A stretch of DNA of 8,602 nt from an archaeon (lineage in GTDB: Archaea > Micrarchaeota > Micrarchaeia > Norongarragalinales > SBBD01), in assembly GCA_005239845.1 (NCBI GenBank), contig SBBD01000108.1, forward strand, positions 1 to 8,602, given 5' to 3'. The position numbers and the translations under genes were made by a program. Position 1 is the stretch's first letter. Each line of letters begins with the position of its first letter. Shown here piece after piece: positions 1-4,408 of the stretch. The notes under the pieces are model-generated. The model was given only the letters and a program-made list of their open reading frames with translations, was not told the DNA's origin and made no database searches.

Positions 1-84
1 TCGAACCCCGCGCCATGCTCTCCGACAACGGAAACGTGTTGGCAGACGCCTTCTTCCCCCGCATTCCAGATCCTGCCGCGCTCG
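1..84 (+). repeat. Inverted copy of an internal rpiA segment (partner 927-1010)
   Basis: Bases 1-84 equal the reverse complement of 927-1010 at every position I compared; identity ends at base 85 (C here, A in the partner orientation). The copy begins exactly at the window edge, so its full length is unknown. It corresponds to rpiA codons around residues 153-180, read in rpiA frame from position 15 (MLSDNGNVLADAF). Perfect identity at a sequence end, with the partner inverted about 1 kb away, is typical of a fold-back chimera from amplification or of an assembly error. A recent real inversion-duplication is the alternative. Confidence 0.9.
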
Positions 85-570
85 CTCCAGCAGAATTTGA
101 CGGCCCCAACGCTCGCACCCACCGGAACGCCGGCAGCGCCTTCCACGCCAACACCTACGCCAACAGCAACACCTACGGCGACCCCAACCCCGACACCTAC
201 GCCAACACCCACTCCGACACCAACAGCAACACCTACGGCGACTCCGGCGCCTACTCCACCCGTCATCTTCAATGTCCAAGACAACGATAACCACTGCAAT
301 TGGGTTATCGTCACGTGGAACACGGACCTTGCTTCCGATAGTAAAGTCGAATACGGCCTCACTTCGGCGTATGGCACGAATACGACGTTAAACTCCACGC
401 TGACCCTCAACCACTACGCCCGCATCTCCGGCCTCGCCTCAACCAAGACGTACAACTATCGCGTGTGGAGCTGCGCCAGCGGGTGGTGCAGCTTCAGCCC
501 CAACTACCAGTTTGTCACCTGTAATCCACTGGACCTTAAATGCCAAGCGAGCTGTGATTTAATAGTTTAG
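1..570 (+). CDS. Secreted protein, 3' part: Thr/Pro linker plus fibronectin-III-like domain
   Basis: The frame is open from the left edge to the TAG at 568-570, but only 85-570 looks native; bases 1-84 are an inverted copy of rpiA sequence read out of frame, so the true 5' end is missing. From about base 100 the protein runs through a Thr-Pro/Thr-Ala-rich linker (about 140-260), typical of extracellular spacers, into a roughly 90-residue beta-sandwich domain. That domain has the pattern W-x-T-D near its start, SDSKVEYG, then H-x(3)-ISGL and YNYRVWS, as in the fibronectin-III-like N-terminal domain of purple acid phosphatases and many secreted proteins. It contains several cysteines (HCNW, SCASGWC, VTCNP, KCQASC), compatible with disulfides outside the cell. 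No catalytic domain is visible. An internal TTG at 97 is a formal start, but I regard it as an internal leucine. Function is unknown; probably surface display or binding. Confidence 0.7.
   Translation, partial: SNPAPCSPTTETCWQTPSSPAFQILPRSLQQNLTAPTLAPTGTPAAPSTPTPTPTATPTATPTPTPTPTPTPTPTATPTATPAPTPPVIFNVQDNDNHCNWVIVTWNTDLASDSKVEYGLTSAYGTNTTLNSTLTLNHYARISGLASTKTYNYRVWSCASGWCSFSPNYQFVTCNPLDLKCQASCDLIV
141..260 (+). repeat. Degenerate Thr-Pro-encoding tandem repeat
   Basis: This stretch is built of ACN and CCN codons encoding alternating Thr-Pro with occasional Thr-Ala. A 22-base unit at 161-182 recurs exactly at 221-242, a 60-base (20-codon) period. It lies inside the secreted protein gene and encodes its extended linker. 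Such repeats commonly change length by slippage or recombination and can cause mis-assembly. Confidence 0.85.
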
Positions 571-573
571 CGT

Positions 574-582
574 GCTCCTTTT
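574..582 (+). terminator. Oligo-T terminator after the secreted protein gene
   Basis: TTTTT occurs a few bases after the TAG at 568-570, with a second T-rich stretch around 600-608. Archaeal RNA polymerase often terminates at such oligo-T runs without a hairpin. Position and strand fit the upstream gene; no stem is evident. Confidence 0.4.
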
Positions 583-634
583 TGAGCCCGATAGGCCTCT
601 TTCACTTTTGCAGACAGCGGAAGAGAGTAAGCAC

Positions 635-811
635 TTAGCGGGAGAGCCCGTCGATCATCTTGGACAGGAACGCGCCCAAAGACTGCGCGTACCCCGTCAA
701 GGCTTCGAGGACGCGGCCGTTCGACACGAAAAAGAGCACGCTGAACAGGAAGAGGAAGGCCAGCAGGGTAAGCACGAGCGTGTCGAACGAAGTCTGGGAG
801 TGTTCCGTCAT
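635..811 (-). CDS. Small single-span membrane protein downstream of rpiA
   Basis: A 58-residue protein starting MTEHSQ, with one strongly hydrophobic segment (about residues 11-29, LVLTLLAFLFLFSVLFFV) and a short tail, NGRVLEALTGYAQSLGAFL, that could form an amphipathic helix. I chose ATG at 811 because GGAAGTGAT, one mismatch from the full archaeal SD, lies at 816-824 with a 4-base spacer. An upstream ATG at 817 overlaps the rpiA stop (TGATG) and would add two residues. Tight coupling to rpiA suggests one transcript and translational coupling. I do not recognise the family; no catalytic motif is visible. It could be a membrane anchor or a short regulatory membrane peptide, but that is a guess. 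Confidence 0.6.
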   Translation of the reverse strand: MTEHSQTSFDTLVLTLLAFLFLFSVLFFVSNGRVLEALTGYAQSLGAFLSKMIDGLSR

Positions 812-825
812 TTTCATCACTTCCT
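812..825 (-). promoter_or_regulatory. Shine-Dalgarno site overlapping the rpiA stop codon
   Basis: On the minus strand AGGAAGTGAT spans the last rpiA codons and the TGA stop. It matches the complement of the 16S rRNA tail (GGAGGTGAT) at 8 of 9 positions and sits 4 bases before the ATG at 811. It decides the start of the small membrane gene and implies translational coupling with rpiA. Confidence 0.6.
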
Positions 826-1467
826 AAGCACGCGCACGCCGTGGCTGGTTCCGACGATCACTTCCGAAACGTTGCGGGAAAAAATTCCGTTGGCGAAAAG
901 GCCGGGAACGTCATTCAATTCCTGTTCGAGCGCGGCAGGATCTGGAATGCGGGGGAAGAAGGCGTCTGCCAACACGTTTCCGTTGTCGGAGAGCATGGCG
1001 CGGGGTTCGACGCGCACCCGCTTTCGCTGCAGTACGCGCTTCACTTGCGGGAAGGCGAACGGCAAAATTTCGAGGGGCACAGCGCCTTTCAGGTAAGGAG
1101 AGAGCTTGCTTTCATCCACGATGACCACGAACTTCTTGGCGGCATAGTCCACGACCTTCTCCCTCGCGTGCGCGCCTCCTCCGCCTTTAATGAGGTTCAA
1201 GTGCTTGTCCACGAGGTCGGCCCCGTCCACGGCCAAGTGAATGAGCGGCGCTTGCTCGAGGGAAAGCAAGGGAATGCCGTGGTGGTGCGCCAGTTCTTCC
1301 GCGTCCAACGACGTGGGCACGCCCTTCACGTGCAAGGAACCGGCGCGCACTTTGGCCCCGAGTAAGGCAATGAATCTTGCAGAAGTGGAACCGGTGCCCA
1401 ACCCCACCACCATCCCGCTTTTCACGCGTCGGACGGCTTCCTCGGCGGCCAGCAGCTTCGAGTCCAT
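817..1467 (-). CDS. rpiA: Ribose-5-phosphate isomerase A
   Basis: This cytosolic enzyme interconverts ribose 5-phosphate and ribulose 5-phosphate, feeding PRPP and nucleotide synthesis. The 216-residue length is normal for RpiA. The phosphate loop GLGTGST is at residues 22-28, the catalytic DGAD at 81-84, KGGGGAHAREK at 94-104 and the later lysine of DESK at 121. Counted from ATG 1467, Asp81, Asp84, Lys94, Glu103 and Lys121 fall at the same numbers as I recall for the E. coli active site, which supports this start. The frame stays open upstream to 1563, but a TATA box centred 27 bases before 1467 argues for a leaderless transcript starting here (ATG at 1476 is the nearest alternative). Bases 927-1010 are duplicated in inverted form at the left edge of the window; this copy of the gene is intact. 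Confidence 0.95.
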   Translation of the reverse strand: MDSKLLAAEEAVRRVKSGMVVGLGTGSTSARFIALLGAKVRAGSLHVKGVPTSLDAEELAHHHGIPLLSLEQAPLIHLAVDGADLVDKHLNLIKGGGGAHAREKVVDYAAKKFVVIVDESKLSPYLKGAVPLEILPFAFPQVKRVLQRKRVRVEPRAMLSDNGNVLADAFFPRIPDPAALEQELNDVPGLFANGIFSRNVSEVIVGTSHGVRVLRK

Positions 1468-1490
1468 ATTCAACATGTTGCACGCCACCG

Positions 1491-1497
1491 TATATAA
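1491..1497 (-). promoter_or_regulatory. rpiA TATA box (leaderless promoter)
   Basis: Minus-strand TTATATA is centred at 1494, 27 bases upstream of the rpiA ATG at 1467. It is preceded by purine-rich GAAAAAGCG, a plausible BRE. The predicted transcription start coincides with the start codon. The box reads TATATAA on the plus strand, so it could also fire toward the divergent gene. Confidence 0.75.
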
Positions 1498-1530
1498 CGC
1501 TTTTTCAAGTTGAAAAGAGGAAGGGGCGGC

Positions 1531-2208
1531 ATGCAGGCGATGCAGGACGCGGTTCAAGACCATACAGGCAAGCGTTTAAAAAAATTCGGGGCGCTAGAGC
1601 TTGGCGAACGAAACGAGAGAAAAGGAAAAAAGACTGAAGGCACGGGGGAAACGGTCGTGGCAAACGAGAAGAAAACCCATTCCAAGGAAGAACAAGCATC
1701 CAAGAGCCAGTGGCTCTACGTGGGCGTTATTCTCGTGCTCGCGTTCGCCATGAGCTTTCTTTACGTGAAATTCTTGCAGCCGAAAGCGTTCGACGTCAAC
1801 GGCTTGAAAGTCATCAGCGCGCGCCCTCCCGGGGAGGAGCTTCCCGCCTTACTTGCCGAAAATCCCCTCATCTTGCGGGAGGAGCTTTTTCCGGGAAACA
1901 ACTCGCAGAACGCGGTCGTGGGCGTCGTGGGGGCGGAAATGGCGAGCGTGTTTGGGGAAAACCAGCGTACGTTAGGCGTATATGGCCACGTCGCGGGCGC
2001 CCCGGCGGGCCAAGAGTTCGTGAACTGCGTCCAAGAGACGCGGAACTGTTCAGGGGAACGCATTGTGGTGAAGCTGGACCCGTGCAACTGCCTGAAAGTG
2101 GAAGGCGGAAAACTCTACGTCCTATACACGGAAGAGGAGGCAAAAAAGACGGAGACGCGGTTGAAGCTCCGGGGACTGCTGAACGCCGTCCTTGCCAAGA
2201 AACAATAA
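1531..2208 (+). CDS. Membrane-anchored extracytoplasmic protein with four cysteines
   Basis: From ATG 1531 this is 225 residues: a long charged N-terminal stretch, one hydrophobic segment (about 61-79, WLYVGVILVLAFAMSFLYV), then an outer domain of about 145 residues. That domain contains GVVGAEMASVFGENQRTLGVYG and four cysteines at 166, 173, 185 and 187 (C-x6-C-x11-C-x-C), suited to disulfides or, less likely, metal binding. It ends in a basic helix (KKTETRLKLRGLLNAVLAKK). The start is uncertain. ATG 1531 is preceded by GGAAGGGGCGGC and lies 37 bases from the plus-strand reading of the rpiA TATA box. GTG 1657 would follow the TTTAAAAA box at 1575 and give a 183-residue protein with a short cytoplasmic tail (MANEKKTHSKEEQ). 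I recognise no family. It precedes pyrE by 64 bases and may be co-transcribed with it. Confidence 0.75.
   Translation: MQAMQDAVQDHTGKRLKKFGALELGERNERKGKKTEGTGETVVANEKKTHSKEEQASKSQWLYVGVILVLAFAMSFLYVKFLQPKAFDVNGLKVISARPPGEELPALLAENPLILREELFPGNNSQNAVVGVVGAEMASVFGENQRTLGVYGHVAGAPAGQEFVNCVQETRNCSGERIVVKLDPCNCLKVEGGKLYVLYTEEEAKKTETRLKLRGLLNAVLAKKQ
1575..1582 (+). promoter_or_regulatory. TATA-like element inside the 5' part of the four-cysteine gene
   Basis: TTTAAAAA resembles the pelota TATA box. If used, transcription would begin near 1605 and the GTG at 1657 would be the start, with a roughly 50-base leader. It would equally encode Leu-Lys-Lys if the ATG at 1531 is used, so this is tentative. 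Confidence 0.35.
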
Positions 2209-2255
2209 CGGTAAAAAAAGCGGAAAGAAGGAAAATGCAAAGAAGCAAGTAACGA

Positions 2256-2267
2256 GGGAGAGGCGGT
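2256..2267 (+). promoter_or_regulatory. Purine-rich ribosome binding region of pyrE
   Basis: GGGAGAGGCGGT ends 5 bases before the pyrE ATG at 2273. It is a partial match to GGAGGTGAT. A poly-A element (TAAAAAAA, about 2212-2219) upstream could be a weak TATA box, but co-transcription from the preceding gene is equally possible. Confidence 0.4.
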
Positions 2268-2272
2268 AACCC

Positions 2273-2872
2273 ATGGACGAAAAATCATTGTCGTTAAAGT
2301 TGTTCGAAATCGGGGCCGTCGCGTTCGGCGAGTTCACCCTCAAGAGCGGCATGAAGTCTCCCATCTACATCGACTTGAGGCTCTTGGTGAGCCATCCGAA
2401 GCTCTTGAAGCGAGTGGCGGAAGCCATGGCGGAAAAACTAGCCGGCGTTGCCTATGACCGGCTGGCGGGAATAGCGTATGCCGGAATTCCTTTGGCGACG
2501 GCGCTGGCATTGGAAACGGGTAAGCCCATGGTGTACACGCGCAAGGAAGTCAAAGAATATGGAACGAAGAAGGCCGTCGAAGGCACGTTTAAGGCAGGAG
2601 AGACGGCGGTGTTAGTGGATGACCTGATCACGACGGCGGCAAGCAAATTCGAGGCGGCAGAAACCATCAAGAGCGCAGGTCTGAAAGCGGAATACGTTTT
2701 GGTGTTTTTGGATCGCGGTCAGGGAGGGAAAGAGGAGCTGGAGAAAAGAGGCATGACGCTGTTGTCGTGCATGACGCTTTCCGAGCTCTTAAGGCAATTG
2801 CTGGAAGCGAAAAAGATTTCCTTAAAACAATGGGAGGAGGTGTCCTCGTTCCTTGCAACCCATCGCGCCTGA
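2273..2872 (+). CDS. pyrE: Orotate phosphoribosyltransferase, UMP-synthase-like subtype
   Basis: This enzyme joins orotate to PRPP to make orotidine monophosphate and pyrophosphate, the fifth step of pyrimidine synthesis in the cytosol. The 199-residue protein carries the N-terminal signature [16 protein letters not shown] (21-36), the flexible catalytic loop region [13 protein letters not shown] (88-100), the PRPP-binding motif [13 protein letters not shown] (113-125) and [15 protein letters not shown] (146-160). The start and these blocks, especially [25 protein letters not shown], LDRxQGGK and the CMTLSELL segment, recall from memory the OPRT half of animal UMP synthase more than the usual archaeal PyrE. 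No OMP decarboxylase domain is fused; the protein ends about where the linker would begin. The last 20 bases overlap the next gene and carry that gene's leader, so the two are probably translated from one mRNA. Confidence 0.95.
   Translation: MDEKSLSLKLFEIGAVAFGEFTLKSGMKSPIYIDLRLLVSHPKLLKRVAEAMAEKLAGVAYDRLAGIAYAGIPLATALALETGKPMVYTRKEVKEYGTKKAVEGTFKAGETAVLVDDLITTAASKFEAAETIKSAGLKAEYVLVFLDRGQGGKEELEKRGMTLLSCMTLSELLRQLLEAKKISLKQWEEVSSFLATHRA
2836..2842 (+). promoter_or_regulatory. Perfect Shine-Dalgarno inside the end of pyrE
   Basis: GGAGGTG is fully complementary to the CACCUCC tail of 16S rRNA and ends 10 bases before TTG 2853. It lies within pyrE codons and marks the TTG as the true start of the overlapping metallopeptidase gene. 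Confidence 0.75.
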
Positions 2873-3584
2873 AGCGGCATTTCTGGATGACGGCGACGCC
2901 CTGGCCGCCTTTCACGCCGCCGCCACGCTATTGCAGGTAGAAGGCTACGACGTGGAAGCCCGGTTTTATCCGTATGCGGGCCTGAAAAGCACCGCGTACG
3001 TGGACCGCGCCCAACGCCGCATTACGGGAAAGGTGTCGGACGGGCTGAAAGCAGCAAGCCGGGAAGCCTTGCTGGGGCTCGCCTTGGACTTGACGGCCAA
3101 GCTATTTAGAAAACAAGTGCCTGAAAACGCACGGCGTTTTGTGGAGGCGTACCATGAAGCGTTCCATGGAAAGCCCGCCTCTTCCCTCCACGATTCATTA
3201 CGGAAGAGCCGGGGCAGGAAGCGGGGGGGAAAAGCGCAAGGAAAGCACGTGAACCTCGAGCAAGTCTTGGAAAACACGTGGACGAAATATGCCGCCGTGC
3301 TGGAGGGCCTGCAGAAGCCTTCCATCCACTGGAGCAAAAACCGGAGCAGACGGAGGCTGGCCTTCTACGATTCCGCCTTTCATGATGTGGTGGTCAGCAA
3401 GCGGTTCGACCGCGAAGACGCGCCCTCCTTCTTCCTGGAATACCTCGTCTTCCACGAATTGCTGCACGCCAAGCACGACATTTGGCACGGGAAGCGGGCC
3501 CGCATCCACCACCGCCAATTCAAAAAAGACGAGCGGCAGTTCGAGCACTATGAGGATGCCCAGCAGCTGCTCCGCGCCCTCTAA
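2853..3584 (+). CDS. Putative zinc metallopeptidase, SprT/M48-like (HELLH motif)
   Basis: A 243-residue protein without signal peptide or membrane segment. The C-terminal part has a zinc-peptidase motif, HELLH, at 201-205, preceded by EYLVF and followed by [19 protein letters not shown] (212-230), where a further His (219 or 220) and Glu227 could complete the zinc site. Upstream [23 protein letters not shown] (160-182) matches the strand preceding HExxH in SprT-like proteins. The N-terminal 90 residues ([24 protein letters not shown]) form a second conserved-looking region, and a basic linker (118-131) could contact nucleic acid. The start is TTG, chosen because of a perfect SD at 2836-2842. 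The gene overlaps pyrE by 20 bases, so it is likely translationally coupled. SprT-like enzymes elsewhere cleave protein-DNA crosslinks; whether this one does is inference. Another M48-type protease is the alternative. Confidence 0.8.
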   Translation: MQPIAPEAAFLDDGDALAAFHAAATLLQVEGYDVEARFYPYAGLKSTAYVDRAQRRITGKVSDGLKAASREALLGLALDLTAKLFRKQVPENARRFVEAYHEAFHGKPASSLHDSLRKSRGRKRGGKAQGKHVNLEQVLENTWTKYAAVLEGLQKPSIHWSKNRSRRRLAFYDSAFHDVVVSKRFDREDAPSFFLEYLVFHELLHAKHDIWHGKRARIHHRQFKKDERQFEHYEDAQQLLRAL

Positions 3585-3600
3585 GCGCCAAACGCCAAAT

Positions 3601-3623
3601 TAACAAAAACATACAATTTGTTA
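3601..3623 (+). other. AT-rich inverted repeat after the metallopeptidase gene
   Basis: TAACAAA (3601-3607) and TTTGTTA (3617-3623) are complementary arms around a 9-base loop. The stem is only 7 AT-rich pairs, so it would be weak as RNA. Its place 17 bases after the stop at 3584 and upstream of the next promoter fits a termination zone, but chance occurrence in AT-rich spacer is possible. Confidence 0.3.
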
Positions 3624-3653
3624 GAATTTCAGAAGGAATGTCGGAAAAAACGA

Positions 3654-3664
3654 AATATTTATAA
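3654..3664 (+). promoter_or_regulatory. TATA box of the small membrane protein gene at 3681
   Basis: AATATTTATAA lies about 20-24 bases before the ATG at 3681. The predicted transcription start falls at or slightly after this ATG, so a leaderless transcript is plausible, though a slightly downstream start codon (GTG 3711 or TTG 3735) is not excluded. Confidence 0.5.
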
Positions 3665-3680
3665 TTGTTGAGGGAGAAGC

Positions 3681-3992
3681 ATGCTGGAGGCAAACGCCCG
3701 TCGAGGAAGCAGGGTGGGAAACGAAAGATTAGCTTTGTTGGAGGCAAATCCAAAACTTGGCTTTTCGTTCCCGCCCGCTCCCCGATTTCGTTGGTGGAGC
3801 GCCGTGGAACCGCACGAATATGGGGACTTGGACAAGGGAGTGCGACTGAATTATACTCCGGCCTTCCTGCTTGCGCTCGTGGCCGCCTATTTGTTTGCTG
3901 CCGGAGAGCTGGCCTCAGGGTTCTTCTTCCTCGTGGCCGCCATGGGCCTCTACAATGCCTTGAAGCCCGACACTACTGTAGACGTCATCTGA
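3681..3992 (+). CDS. Small membrane protein, C-terminal helical hairpin
   Basis: A 103-residue protein with a hydrophilic N-terminal half and two closely spaced hydrophobic stretches (about 60-73, AFLLALVAAYLFAAG, and 78-94, ASGFFFLVAAMGLYNAL), probably a membrane hairpin with a very short turn. The tail is KPDTTVDVI. The start region has an internal echo: LEAN occurs at residues 2-5 and 20-23, encoded by the same ten bases (TGGAGGCAAA at 3685 and 3739), which makes the exact start less certain. The frame is chosen over an overlapping open frame (from 3665) because only this one gives coherent hydrophobic segments. I recognise no family; small hydrophobic proteins of this shape are often structural or accessory membrane subunits. 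Confidence 0.65.
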   Translation: MLEANARRGSRVGNERLALLEANPKLGFSFPPAPRFRWWSAVEPHEYGDLDKGVRLNYTPAFLLALVAAYLFAAGELASGFFFLVAAMGLYNALKPDTTVDVI

Positions 3993-4020
3993 ACTAAAAA
4001 GACGAACGAAGGGTTGGGGG

Positions 4021-4060
4021 CCTATTTTAAGTAAGCCATTGTTGACCGAGGCGCGTTTTT
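4021..4060 (+). terminator. Oligo-T terminator zone between convergent genes
   Basis: TTTT at 4025-4028 and TTTTT at 4056-4060 follow the gene ending at 3992 and lie just before the convergent gene's stop at 4075. They fit archaeal oligo-T termination for the plus strand. The A-run at 3995-4000 could serve the opposite strand as TTTTT. Confidence 0.4.
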
Positions 4061-4074
4061 AGGAATCCGGGACG

Positions 4075-4335
4075 CTAGCCTCTTTTGCCGTAGTCCCTGG
4101 GCTTGAGCTTTTGCAGGACTTGCGTGAAAAAGTAGTAGGAGAGCAGGAGCGTAACGAACGCGTAAAAAGTCACGAGGCTGGTCGGCGCAAGATAGTATTG
4201 CAAGTAATTCGATGTCCAGAGCGCGAAAGCGAGGAGCACGACGTAAAAGCCCGCCAAATTCGCGACGTGGCGGTTCAGGAAGTAATAGCGCCAGACCGGA
4301 ATGTGCTTCGGCAGCCGCTTGCGTTTTCTGGACAT
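4075..4335 (-). CDS. Small two-span membrane protein
   Basis: An 86-residue protein with a very basic N-terminus (MSRKRKRLPKHIP), two hydrophobic segments (about 26-41, ANLAGFYVVLLAFALW, and 53-72, SLVTFYAFVTLLLSYYFF) and a basic tail (KLKPRDYGKRG). Both ends are basic and so probably cytoplasmic by the positive-inside rule, with an outer loop around TSNYLQYYLAP. ATG 4335 is chosen because a TATA box is centred 27 bases upstream; the frame extends open to 4473 but that would run into pelota coding sequence. It lies 73 bases downstream of pelota yet has its own promoter. Family unknown. It is rich in Tyr and Phe, like many small archaeal membrane proteins of unknown role. Confidence 0.7.
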   Translation of the reverse strand: MSRKRKRLPKHIPVWRYYFLNRHVANLAGFYVVLLAFALWTSNYLQYYLAPTSLVTFYAFVTLLLSYYFFTQVLQKLKPRDYGKRG

Positions 4336-4357
4336 AAGAAAAATGGAGCGCCAGCCC

Positions 4358-4366
4358 AATATATAT
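4358..4366 (-). promoter_or_regulatory. TATA box of the two-span membrane gene (leaderless)
   Basis: Minus-strand ATATATATT is centred at 4362, 27 bases upstream of the ATG at 4335. The predicted transcription start coincides with the start codon. Confidence 0.7.
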
Positions 4367-4408
4367 GGTTTTGGATTATGGAAAAGGAGCGGACCAACAC
4401 TTTTTTTC

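Noticed and set aside
141..260. Possible CRISPR-like or regulatory repeat array
   Set aside because: Units are in frame, lack unique spacers of constant length and encode a Thr-Pro linker; this is a coding repeat.
15..290. Open frame beginning with rpiA residues (MLSDNGNVLADAF) and continuing into Asn/Thr-rich sequence
   Set aside because: It spans the junction at base 84/85, and its second half is a shifted reading of the Thr-Pro repeat; the coherent frame is the one ending at 570.
572..1365. Plus-strand open frames opposite rpiA and its downstream gene
   Set aside because: They lie antisense to a well-supported rpiA and give low-complexity translations without recognisable motifs.
3401..3420. 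GGTTCGACC-like segment considered as a tRNA T-arm
   Set aside because: It lies inside the metallopeptidase coding sequence, with no acceptor stem or anticodon arm around it.
3665..3997. Alternative frame overlapping the small membrane gene at 3681
   Set aside because: Its translation is Arg/Cys-rich with no coherent segments, whereas the 3681 frame has clear hydrophobic stretches.
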